From Rhodoblastus sp963736175 (lineage in GTDB: Bacteria > Pseudomonadota > Alphaproteobacteria > Rhizobiales > Beijerinckiaceae): 64,000 nucleotides of DNA. The DNA lies in assembly GCA_963736175.1 (NCBI GenBank), contig CAVTNU010000009.1:1-64000 (forward strand), in the 5' to 3' direction. Every line of letters begins with the position of its first letter. Position 1 is the stretch's first letter. Below are positions 1 through 7,968 of the stretch, one piece after another. The position numbers were made by a program, and so were the translations under genes. The notes beneath the pieces are model-generated. The model was not told where the DNA came from, searched no databases, and was given only the letters and a program-made list of their open reading frames with translations.

Positions 1-1
1 C

Positions 2-1323
2 TTGCCCCCGTCCCCCCTGTCCCTGGGGAGTTACAGGATTTTTGTAATGCTCGTTTCACGCCCGCCTTCGGCCGGGGATGCCGGCACACTCATTGACATC
101 GCACGGCTGGGCCGGGAGTGGCTATTTGAAGCGGCAGCACCACTTTGGTCAGCTTCGCTCAGCGGCCGTACGGTTCTGTTCCCCGAACGCTTTTTGATCG
201 AAGGCGAAAAAACGCCTTGCGCCCACCGATTGTTCGTTCAGGCACGGCACATTTTTTCCTATTGCGAAATGGGAAGGCTGGGGTGGAGCGGTCCGTGGCG
301 CGAAATGGTCGAAGCCAGCGTCGATTTCCTTCTGGACACTGGGCGCAGACCAGACGGCTTCTACATCCATACGTTTGATTCGGAGGGCGTCGCCTTAGAT
401 ACTCGCGCTGACTTGTACGACCAAGCGTTCATGTTGCTGGCATTGGCTCATGCAGGCCACGCCATGGGCCGTGAGATTTGTTTGTGGCGGCCGAGGCACT
501 CGACAATGCGCTCGACGTCGGCTGGCGTTTGCCGCATGGCGGATATTTCGAAGGCGAGATCGCGCAGTGTCCGCCCTACCGGCAAAATCCACACATGCAT
601 CTTCTTGAAAGCTTCATTGCGCTGCATTTAGCGACCGGCGCACCGCGTTGGCGGCGCAAGGCAGAGCATTTGTTTTCGCTCTGCCAGAAGTCATTCATCG
701 ACCCGGCCTCTGGCGCGCTGATTGAATATTTCGACGCGGCGCTGCGCCCACTTCGCGAGGACGAAGGCCGCATCGTCGAACCGGGGCATTGTTTCGAATG
801 GGCGTGGTTACTGGAAACCTTAGCGCAGTGGGGCGTCGCGGATGCAACGAAAATTTCGGAAGGGCTGGTCGGCTTCGCGCGCCGGTACGGCATTGACAGC
901 CAACGGGGCGTCGCGATCAGCGAGCTCACGACGGATGGCGCGGTTCGAAACGCCGATGCGCGCCTGTGGCCGCAGACAGAGCGCCTTAAGGCGGCTTTGG
1001 CCCGGGCGCGCCACAGCGGAGACATAGGGGAGCGCAAAGAAGCGCGCGATGCGTTCGCAGGTCTCGTCAAATATTTCGATACGCCGAAACGTGGCGTATG
1101 GCGGGACAAGTTGCGCGCCGACGGTTCCTGGATCGAGGAACCAGCGCCCGGAAGTTCCCTCTATCACATCACGTGCGCGCTGGCAGAACTTTGTGACGTT
1201 GTCGCACAAGAGAATCTCGCCAATGTAATTGGACCAGAGAGGGGCGCGGCGATCCTGTCCGAGAGCGACGAAGCTATCGCAGCCGAACTGCGCGTACATA
1301 CGAACAGGTCGCCCAGATCATAG
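2..1323 (+). pseudogene. AGE-family epimerase/isomerase, frameshifted
   Basis: The two halves lie in different frames. The N-terminal part (to about 476) contains DTRADLYDQAFMLLALAHAG, and the C-terminal part (from about 480) contains GGYFEGEIAQ, RQNPHMHLLESF and SSLYHITCALAELCD. Together they look like the (alpha/alpha)6-barrel N-acylglucosamine 2-epimerase / mannose-6-phosphate isomerase superfamily, which interconverts sugars for surface polysaccharides. The conserved histidines in NPHMHLLE and SLYHITCA are present. The frame changes at about 476-483, where one base appears to be missing. The true start is unclear and may lie outside the window or at the ATG near 47. The next gene is also sugar- or surface-related and also broken. 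It is either a decaying gene or a sequencing error; I favour decay because the whole neighbourhood is damaged. Confidence 0.7.
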
Positions 1324-1384
1324 CGCCGAGCCCCATCGTGCACCAACATTCACATGCGACCAATCAATGGAGCTGGCCGATACG

Positions 1385-2698
1385 ATGTCAACGACTAACC
1401 TCGCCGGATCGATTTATTTGCACTCTCACCACAAATGCGCTTCGCGATGGGGAGTTTTATTTCAAAGAAATTGCGCGCTTGAATTCGCTTTCATTTTTCC
1501 ATAGCGACTACACCAACGACGTCGCCAAGACTGCTAGTGAGCTCGTGTTCTTTGGAAATTCTTCCTATGATCGCGCCACGGAAGGCGATTTATCGGGATT
1601 GCATTTTGTCCGAAACCCCCTAAACATCATCGTTTCTGCCTACTACTCCATTTAAAAACCCATCCAGAAGATGGATGGAAAAACCTGAAAACCCAACGCG
1701 CCCTCTTAAAGCGCGTCAGTCTCCAAGACGGATTGCACCTCACAAATCTCTTTCTCGATCGCTCCGACATAAACGCTGGCGCAGTCGGACCGCTTTTCGC
1801 GATGAGAAATTGGAATTACGACGACCCACGCTTCACAACGGTCCGCATTGAAGACATCGTCGACACCCCTACAGCGACGATGCGAAAACTCCCTGCATTC
1901 GTGAATCTGGCACTGCCCAATGACGCCGACTTTTCTTTCCAGGCCATATCGGGCGGAAGAATTCTCGGCCAGATCGACGAAAATTCTGATTACCGTAGCG
2001 GCGACCCGAACGAATGGAAAAAATACATTCCGGAGGCGCTGATCTCATATGCGCAAGCTTATTTTCCACATCTACTCAGAAGCTTTTACCCGGACGTGAT
2101 GCTAAGCGGTCAAAACATCGACCGCCCTTTCTACGAATTGGATGAAAGCGTCCGGATCGCCCTAACCAACTCAAGAATGGCCGAACGGGGAACGGTGCTC
2201 GAACGCTGGAAATTCTTGACCGCGACCGAAGCCAGCGGCTGGACCGCCCGCCTTGAACTCGCCGCATCTTTCCTCGGAGAATATAAATCCGTCGCCGATC
2301 TCGGCTGCGGGACGATGCAGCTCGAAAAAAAGCTGCGCCCGGACACAGCCTATCTTCCGGTCGATGTCACCGACCGCGACGGACGAACTGTCGTGGTCGA
2401 TTTCAATGAAGCCTCCCTACCGCCAGCCGTTACCGCTGAGTCTGCCGCCCTTCTTGGTATCCTCGAATATATCCACGACGTCGCAGCCCTTCTCACCCAA
2501 TGCCGCGAACGCTTTCAAACCATGGCCGTCACCTATAATTGCGCCGACGTCGCCCGCCCAATCACCGAGCGCCGCATGCATGCCTGGGTCAATGATCTGA
2601 CCAAAGACGCGATTGAAGCGACCTTCTTCACTTCCAACTGGCGGATCGCAAACCGCATCGAACTCGGCAACAGCCAGTTCATGTGGAAGCTGGTATAA
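1385..2698 (+). pseudogene. sulfotransferase-methyltransferase, two compensating frameshifts
   Basis: The gene opens at ATG 1385 with a sulfotransferase-like start (YLHSHHKCASRW). It changes frame in the G-run at 1449-1452, continues with HFVRNPLNIIVSAYYS, the 3'-phosphate (PAPS) binding region of sulfotransferases, and changes frame again at about 1650-1660 to HLKTHPEDGW. The total span is an exact multiple of three, so one inserted and one lost base compensate. The sulfotransferase part seems to end near residue 250. The C-terminal part carries SVADLGCGTMQLEKKL, a SAM-binding motif I of class I methyltransferases. It would sulfate (PAPS donor) and perhaps methylate a surface glycan. The stop overlaps an IS21 fragment. 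Sulfotransferase identity is solid; the methyltransferase fusion is probable; both frameshifts could be sequencing errors. Confidence 0.7.
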
Positions 2699-2829
2699 CC
2701 AAGGCGCTGAAGCTGCCCACGTTCCTGAACGAGCACGAGTATGCCAAGCTCGCACGGGAATGCGCCCAGGAGGGCGTGGATCATGCGCGCTATCTGTTGC
2801 GGCTGGCAGAGCTGGAACTGATCTCGTGA
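2698..2829 (+). mobile_element. IS21-family istB 5' fragment
   Basis: Reading from 2698 gives LPTFLNEHEYAKLARECAQ followed by VDHARYLLRLAELELI and a stop at 2827-2829. This is the N-terminal region of IstB, the ATPase helper of IS21 transposases. Only about 43 codons remain. The fragment begins in the last codon of the methyltransferase gene and ends one base before the first 414-bp repeat, so it marks a recombination junction. Confidence 0.75.
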
Positions 2830-4815
2830 GGCGGCACTATTCGCAATTCCTTCAACCCAATGCCCAGGCTCCGATCATCACCATTGTAACCCAGGGATTT
2901 TGGCGAGGCCGGCGCCGGAATCTCGATTTCGATCGTCTTCGATCGCGTCGGATTGCTGAATTCCAGCACGCGCTCCTCCGCGGAGTCCCCCAGCGTAAAT
3001 TTGGCCGTGCTATTCCCGACGCGGGCGACGAACTCCTTGCCGACATCCGCGGCGAAGGCGTGAGCCACCAGATGAACCGCAAACTTCTCGGGAAGAGGCG
3101 CGGCAAATTCGAGAGAAACAGCGCTGCCTTCGGACCACGTCCCCCAAGGTTCAGCTTGCGAAAGGCCTCGGGCGTTGAAAATGACGCCGGGCCACGCCGA
3201 TTGCTTGAAATCGACAAAGTTCGGATCAACGCCTTGCGCCGGGGGCGGCACTATTCGCAATTCCTTCAACCCAATGCCCAGGCTCCGATCATCACCATTG
3301 TAACCCAGGGATTTTGGCGAGGCCGGCGCCGGAATCTCGATTTCGATCGTCTTCGATCGCGTCGGATTGCTGAATTCCAGCACGCGCTCCTCCGCGGAGT
3401 TCCCCAGCGTAAATTTGGCCGTGCTATTCCCGACGCGGGCGACGAACTCCTTGCCGACATCCGCGGCGAAGGCGTGAGCCACCAGATGAACCGCAAACTT
3501 CTCGGGAAGAGGCGCGGCAAATTCGAGAGAAACAGCGCTGCCTTCGGACCACGTCCCCCAAGGTTCAGCTTGCGAAAGGCCTCGGGCGTTGAAAATGACG
3601 CCGGGCCACGCCGATTGCTTGAAATCGACAAAGTTCGGATCAACGCCTTGCGCCGGGGGCGGCACTATTCGCAATTCCTTCAACCCAATGCCCAGGCTCC
3701 GATCATCACCATTGTAACCCAGGGATTTTGGCGAGGCCGGCGCCGGAATCTCGATTTCGATCGTCTTCGATCGCGTCGGATTGCTGAATTCCAGCACGCG
3801 CTCCTCCGCGGAGTCCCCAGCGTAAATTTGGCCGTGCTATTCCCGACGCGGGCGACGAACTCCTTGCCGACATCCGCGGCGAAGGCGTGAGCCACCAGAT
3901 GAACCGCAAACTTCTCGGGAAGAGGCGCGGCAAATTCGAGAGAAACAGCGCTGCCTTCGGACCACGTCCCCCAAGGTTCAGCTTGCGAAAGGCCTCGGGC
4001 GTTGAAAATGACGCCGGGCCACGCCGATTGCTTGAAATCGACAAAGTTCGGATCAACCTGCCCCGTAGCCTTAGCCTCAGGCAACTCGACGACCGCCCAA
4101 TGCTTGGTGTTGAGGTTCAGATGACAAAGGCCGGATATCTTGTGCTTCTTGGCGTAGCTCAATACGCGTTCATCATAATCCGGCTTGTTCGGGGCCCCAA
4201 AAGTCCAATCCGGCTCAATGAACGAAGCGTATCCATTTAATGTTGGAATTCCGACGCTTTGGGCGATCATCATCGCGGTTACATTGTGTGGGTAGGTCTC
4301 GTTCATCGACTGGGGGAACCCGGTTATCGCCTCCTGTCCTTGCCAGCCGGACACGTAAAACGCGCGGCAAATTTTTGGCGCCGCATCAGGCAGCGAGATG
4401 CGATCAAGTTCGACATGCCTGTCGAGATTGAGGTAAGGCCTGTTGAGTTCTTCTCCCATGAGTAGTGTCGCAATCGCCATCGCCAAAGGCCAAATTATGC
4501 GCTGGGACGATAGGAAACTGACCGCAATAAGCACCACTGGAAGGGCCAAGAACATCTGGTAAGACATAACTGCGGACAAGGCTTTCGCGCCAGGAAACAA
4601 AGTGTAGACAAAAAACCACAAGCTGTGTCCGGAGACGTTTAGAATTAACAGCCAAGTGATTAGGGTCGCAACCACCGTCGACTGGAGCAAAACTTCCGAG
4701 CGGGTCTTGCACGGTCTAGCAAGAACTTGGACACTTCCGCACACGAAGAAAAGAAACAACACAATAGAAAAACCTGTGTTGTAATATTCCCCGTCCGGGG
4801 TATAACCCTCAGGAA
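2790..4815 (-). pseudogene. polytopic membrane protein with triplicated C-terminal domain, truncated
   Basis: The minus-strand reading frame is open from the IS4 edge (PEGYTPDGEYYNTGFS) through several hydrophobic spans (for example IVLFLFFV and MFLALPVVLIAVSFL), then a soluble region with SVGIPTLNGYASFIEPDW, as in large membrane glycosyltransferase-like proteins of surface polysaccharide clusters. The tail is a 138-residue domain (VDPNFVDFKQSAWPGVIF to GIGLKELRIVPP) resembling the beta-rich DUF7024-type tail of such proteins. It occurs three times in series. A one-base loss at 3815-3818 shifts the frame after the first copy. The N-terminal half is missing where IS4 begins, and the C-terminus runs into IS21 debris. 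No exact function can be given. Confidence 0.7.
2831..4057. repeat. 414-bp tandem repeat, three copies
   Basis: Copies run 2831-3244, 3245-3658 and 3659-4057 (the last lacks about 14 bp at its outer edge). The period is exactly 414 bp, or 138 codons. Copies 1 and 2 differ at about one base (CCCCC versus TCCCC near 2987 and 3401). Copy 3 has one C fewer at 3815-3818, which breaks the minus-strand frame. The repeat encodes the C-terminal domain of the minus-strand membrane protein. Confidence 0.95.
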
Positions 4816-6063
4816 TCCCCCCATTTTTTGGGCGACTCTAAAAAGCCTAAGTTTTCGTTAACCCAGCGGCAGGACGGAAAATCATCTGCCAGGGGGGAAC
4901 TATGCGCGCGCCGAAGGAGCGATTTGATTTCATTCAGGAATTCTTGACGCGAGTGTTCGGCGAAGATTTGCATGCCAAGCGCATCCTGTCGCTGGCCAAT
5001 GGCACGCTCGGCGTGATGACCGGAGCGGCGCTTGCTGTTTCCCTGATCGGCCAGGCTCTGGCTACGGCGCGTGGTTTGATCGCCAAGTCGGCGATCAAAC
5101 AGGTCGATCGGCTGCTCAGCAACGCAGGCGTGGCTCCCTGGGACTTGTTCGGCTCATGGATTGCCGAGGTCGTCGGAGAGCGGCGCGAGATCGTCGTGGC
5201 GATGGATTGGACGGATTTCGACCGTGACAACCAGTGCACGCTCGCGCTGCATCTCGTCACGAGCCACGGGCGAGCGACGCCGCTGCTTTGGCTGACCGTC
5301 GACAAGGACGAATTGAAGGACCAGCGCAACGATTTCGAGGATCTGTGCCTGGCCCGATTGAAGGCGCTACTGCCTGAAGGGGTGACCGCGACCATTCTGG
5401 CCGACCGCGGCTTTGGCGACGTCAAACTGTTTGAATTCCTCGACACCCTTGGCTTTCAATATGTCATCCGCTTTCGCTCAAAAACCCATGTCAGGGCCGC
5501 CGACGGCGAAACGCGGGAGGCCGGCGATTGGGTCGGCAAGGGCGGACGCGCTCGGAAACTGCGCGCCGCCGAGATCTCCGCCACCCGCCAGAAGGTCGGG
5601 GCGGTCGTATGCGTGAAGGCCTCGGGCATGAAGGAAGCCTGGCATCTGGCCGCCAGCGACGGCGCGCTCTCTGCTGCCCAGATCGTCAAGCTATACTCCA
5701 AGCGCTGGACCATTGAGCCCAGCTTCCGCGACAGCAAGGACCTTCGCTTTGGAATGGGCATGAGCACGCTGAGGATTGATGACCCGCAGCGCCGAGACCG
5801 CCTCCTGATGCTCAATGCCTTCGCAATCATGTTGCTGACGCTGTTGGGCGCCGCTGGCGAAAGCCTCGGAATGGACCGGCAGCTGAGAACCAGCACAACC
5901 AAACGCCGCGTCCATTCCCTGTTTCGCCAGGGATGCCTTCTCTACGATCTCATCCCCAACATGCCGGACGTTAAACTCCAGCCCCTCATCCAGCGCTATC
6001 AGGAGCTCTTACGCGAAAATCGAGTGTTTTCAGATGCTTTCGGGCTTGTGTAAATGAGGGGAA
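4815..6063 (+). mobile_element. IS4-family insertion sequence
   Basis: About 1249 bp with short imperfect inverted ends: ATCCCCCCATTT at 4815-4826 and, read inward from the right end, TTCCCCTCATTT (6063-6052), 10 of 12 matching. The flanks are CCCTCAGGA (4806-4814) and CGCTGAGCA (6064-6072). Both have a symmetrical CTNAG core like IS10-type targets but they are not identical, so there is no intact target duplication. Boundaries are inferred from the repeats and from where the flanking genes lose homology. Confidence 0.75.
4902..6053 (+). CDS. IS4-family transposase
   Basis: This 383-aa DDE transposase catalyses cut-and-paste movement of the surrounding element. It shows the first catalytic aspartate region (VAMDWTDFDRD, about residue 103), the second (ILADRGFGD, about 167) and the glutamate within the IS4 signature Y-(2)-R-(3)-E-(6)-K, seen as YSKRWTIEPSFRDSK (about 265-280). 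The length is normal and the frame intact, so it is probably active. The ATG at 4902 follows a GGGGG-rich stretch that could serve as ribosome site. No passenger gene is present. Confidence 0.93.
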   Translation: MRAPKERFDFIQEFLTRVFGEDLHAKRILSLANGTLGVMTGAALAVSLIGQALATARGLIAKSAIKQVDRLLSNAGVAPWDLFGSWIAEVVGERREIVVAMDWTDFDRDNQCTLALHLVTSHGRATPLLWLTVDKDELKDQRNDFEDLCLARLKALLPEGVTATILADRGFGDVKLFEFLDTLGFQYVIRFRSKTHVRAADGETREAGDWVGKGGRARKLRAAEISATRQKVGAVVCVKASGMKEAWHLAASDGALSAAQIVKLYSKRWTIEPSFRDSKDLRFGMGMSTLRIDDPQRRDRLLMLNAFAIMLLTLLGAAGESLGMDRQLRTSTTKRRVHSLFRQGCLLYDLIPNMPDVKLQPLIQRYQELLRENRVFSDAFGLV

Positions 6064-6160
6064 CGCTGAGCAGGAACAGATGTTTCATAAAATATTCGGT
6101 CAAGTAGTCGCCAAAATTCTGACGATCTTCTCCTTTAAGCCAATAAACTACATTGTCCAT
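6064..6160 (-). pseudogene. polysaccharide pyruvyltransferase-like gene, 5' fragment
   Basis: On the minus strand an ATG at 6160, preceded by GAGGAA, opens a frame reading MDNVVYWLKGEDRQNFGDY then LTEYFMKHLFLLS, stopping being gene-like exactly at the IS4 edge. The NFGDYLTEYF pattern is typical of the N-terminus of polysaccharide pyruvyltransferase-family proteins, which add pyruvate ketals to surface glycans. Only about 32 codons survive; the rest is not found on the other side of the IS. Identification rests on this short stretch and is tentative. Confidence 0.5.
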
Positions 6161-6366
6161 TTTTATAATTCCTCAACGACATCTAAATGCTCAGCGATCC
6201 GCGTGCCCCCTCTGTTCAGGGCACCTTAAAACCAGACAACTCACGAGCTAACCACACTCGCTGCGGGCGTCCTCGACACCAACGCGCCAGCCAGCGCCGA
6301 GGTGCCGCTGCGATGCATGCCAAGGACGATGATTGTTTGCCGTTCCACGCGTTCCCGTTAGCTCTT

Positions 6367-6467
6367 AGGACACCGGACAAAATAAACGCTACGTTTCAGG
6401 CCGCTTGTGCTTTTGTGGGAGGCATTCAAGCGCCAAAACACAATTCAGTTATTTTGTCCGGTGTCCT
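6367..6467. mobile_element. 101-bp MITE-like element
   Basis: Perfect 19-bp inverted repeats AGGACACCGGACAAAATAA (6367-6385) and its complement (6449-6467) enclose 63 bp with no gene. Taking GGACACC as the outermost end, both flanks begin with TTA, a possible 3-bp target duplication. It looks like an internally deleted derivative of a larger insertion sequence, mobilised in trans. Confidence 0.75.
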
Positions 6468-6523
6468 TAGCTTTTGGCTGCTTCAAGTGCCCAATAAAAA
6501 GTAGCTCTCTCTTATTGAGTTCG

Positions 6524-6658
6524 TCAAGGAGGGCTGCGGCCAAGTCCGGGCGAATCGGGATCCTCCGGCGGCTCGTAAGGGTGGTCGACACCGGTCATAT
6601 TCTTAATTTCGCCTCTCAGGGCGCGCGCGTATAGCGATGGGGCGTCGTAGCAATCTTT
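6524..6658 (-). pseudogene. APS kinase (CysC-type) 3' fragment
   Basis: The minus-strand frame reads DCYDAPSLYARALRGEIKN followed by MTGVDHPYEPPEDPD and a stop at 6524-6526. This is the C-terminal lid/substrate region typical of adenylylsulfate kinases (GEIKxxTGxDxPYExP). Nothing upstream in frame continues the domain, so it is the tail of a lost cysC gene, separate from the APS kinase-like gene just upstream, which has its own different C-terminus. Confidence 0.7.
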
Positions 6659-6873
6659 TCTCCTGTTTGTTCCACCTCAAGCCTTGATTGTGCAGCAATT
6701 CTGAAACTAGCATTTTCACAGGGGGAACGGGTCATTTTTGGTTTTGAAACGGCGGGGGATTTCGAAGGTGGCGAGGGAGGTTAGGAAAACTAGGCAGTTT
6801 TAGAATTGCTGCCGGAACAGAAGCATTGCCGAAACGCATTCAATTAAAGGCCCGCAGCTTGGACTATTAAGCG
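6659..6873. other. non-coding debris, possible IS21 3' end
   Basis: I see no gene here. The stretch around 6712-6765 (CACAGGGGGAACGGGTCATT, then TTTTGAAACGGCGGGG) resembles the terminal region that follows istB in IS21-type elements, but no matching istB is attached, so this is a weak call. Confidence 0.3.
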
Positions 6874-7335
6874 CTACCGGGGGGCGGGAGCGGGCCCCAG
6901 CTTCTTAGAGATTCGCTCGGCCCAAGCGCGCGCCGTTCCTTCCGCGGTCACCCGCTCGTCATGCCGTTCCGGGGGCGTGAAGAGCGTATTCGTGTCCTCG
7001 AAACGTCCGGCCGGAATGCGGTCGAGCCAGATCGTAAAAGCAGGGCCGAATGCCTTTCTCGTTTCTGCTGTGGGACAGATAAAATCGGCGATGGCCGTGC
7101 CGCCGGCTTTCGCCACCTGGTCGCATAACCAGCCCATTCGCCTTGCCTGCTCGATCCGGTCCTTGATCGAAAAGCCGAGATCGCGATTGAGATTGGCCCG
7201 GACCTCGTCGGCGTTGAAAATGACAGCGTTTATAAGCGGTGCCAGCTCGCGAGTGAGCGTGGTTTTGCCCGACCCCGGCAGCCCCATGATGAGGATTTTA
7301 CGCTGCGTCAACCACACAGCATCCGTCGCACACAT
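6874..7335 (-). CDS. adenylylsulfate kinase-like protein
   Basis: A 153-aa P-loop kinase of the APS kinase fold. The Walker A is ILIMGLPGSGKTTLTREL (about residues 14-31), followed by FNADEVRANLNRDLGFS (nucleotide/APS site) and ADFICPTAETRKAFGP, a typical APS kinase segment (A-x-I-x-P). APS kinase makes the sulfate donor PAPS from APS and ATP in the cytoplasm, which fits the sulfotransferase gene at the left of this island. ATG 7335 was chosen because AGGAG lies about 8 bases upstream; an upstream in-frame start at 7359 lacks this. The protein is shorter than a canonical CysC (about 200 aa) and its C-terminus is divergent, so the exact substrate is uncertain. Confidence 0.75.
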   Translation of the reverse strand: MCATDAVWLTQRKILIMGLPGSGKTTLTRELAPLINAVIFNADEVRANLNRDLGFSIKDRIEQARRMGWLCDQVAKAGGTAIADFICPTAETRKAFGPAFTIWLDRIPAGRFEDTNTLFTPPERHDERVTAEGTARAWAERISKKLGPAPAPR

Positions 7336-7451
7336 ATGCCTGCTCCTCTCGCCTAACACCGCAATGCCTCGAGTAACGGTGTGAGCTGCGCCTCAAATAG
7401 CCCCCACGCCCAATCGAACTCTTGTAAAGCGGCTGCCGCACCTAGTCGTTC

Positions 7452-7580
7452 TTATTCACCCGCCGTGCGGATTTGGCATGGCGGGTGATGAACGCCAAAT
7501 CGCTTCGCCGCTTCCCGGCGGCTCATGCCGTCCGTCAAAACGGCGCATCTGATCTTCGCATAGAGTTCCACTGTGAACAT
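7452..7580 (-). mobile_element. IS21-family istA 5' fragment
   Basis: The minus-strand frame from ATG 7580 reads MFTVELYAKIRCAVLTDGMS, then RREAAKRFGVHH, the N-terminal helix-turn-helix start of IstA transposases, and diverges before a stop at 7452-7454. Upstream (7626-7697) are two related motifs, CCGGTACAATTTTGCGCCGC and AGTGGTACACTTTGCAGCCG, like the multiple terminal repeats at an IS21 left end. So this is the left end of a truncated IS21 element, opposite in orientation to the istB fragment at 2698-2829. Confidence 0.75.
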
Positions 7581-7701
7581 CCCTTCAGCCTCTCCATGCC
7601 AAGACATCGAGAAGGCTAGCAGGACCGGTACAATTTTGCGCCGCCCTCAAGGGCCAGCAAAAAGCCGGTTCAGTGGTACACTTTGCAGCCGCTCTTTATA
7701 C

Positions 7702-7968
7702 ATGCTCCGCCGGGTCATGGAGCAGACCGCCGGTTTTTTCGGCTATGCCAAATGGGACGAGTGCATCAAACCGGACGCCGACGACCCGAACCAGACGGTT
7801 TACAAGCGGATCATCGATCTGATGAGCCACGGCGACTACTCGTTGTACGAACCGCGCGAAATGATGCCGGAAAATAAAGACCACTTACGCCGGGTGCTGA
7901 AGCAGTTCATCACGCGTCACCCTTTCAGTTCGGCCCTGTTCCCAGAGGATGCGAATAATACGCAATGA
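7702..7968 (+). CDS. unrecognised protein coupled to hsdM, probably a 3' remnant
   Basis: This frame ends in an ATGA overlap with hsdM (stop 7966-7968, hsdM ATG 7965), so translation of the two is coupled. The last 85 residues look like real protein (TAGFFGYAKWDECIKPDADD, then LMSHGDYSLYEPREMM), whereas the sequence further upstream is the terminal region of the IS21 remnant. I therefore think it is the tail of a longer gene cut by IS21; the ATGs at 7702 or 7720 may be only fortuitous starts. I do not recognise the family. Its position in front of hsdM is consistent with a lost component of a type I restriction locus, but the sequence itself does not show this. Confidence 0.45.
   Translation: MLRRVMEQTAGFFGYAKWDECIKPDADDPNQTVYKRIIDLMSHGDYSLYEPREMMPENKDHLRRVLKQFITRHPFSSALFPEDANNTQ

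Noticed and set aside
2831..4057. CRISPR-like or satellite array.
   Set aside because: Only three copies of a 414-bp unit without spacers; the unit encodes a protein domain.
6187..6504. Possible 105-aa protein on the plus strand.
   Set aside because: It runs through the 101-bp inverted-repeat element and has no protein-like features.
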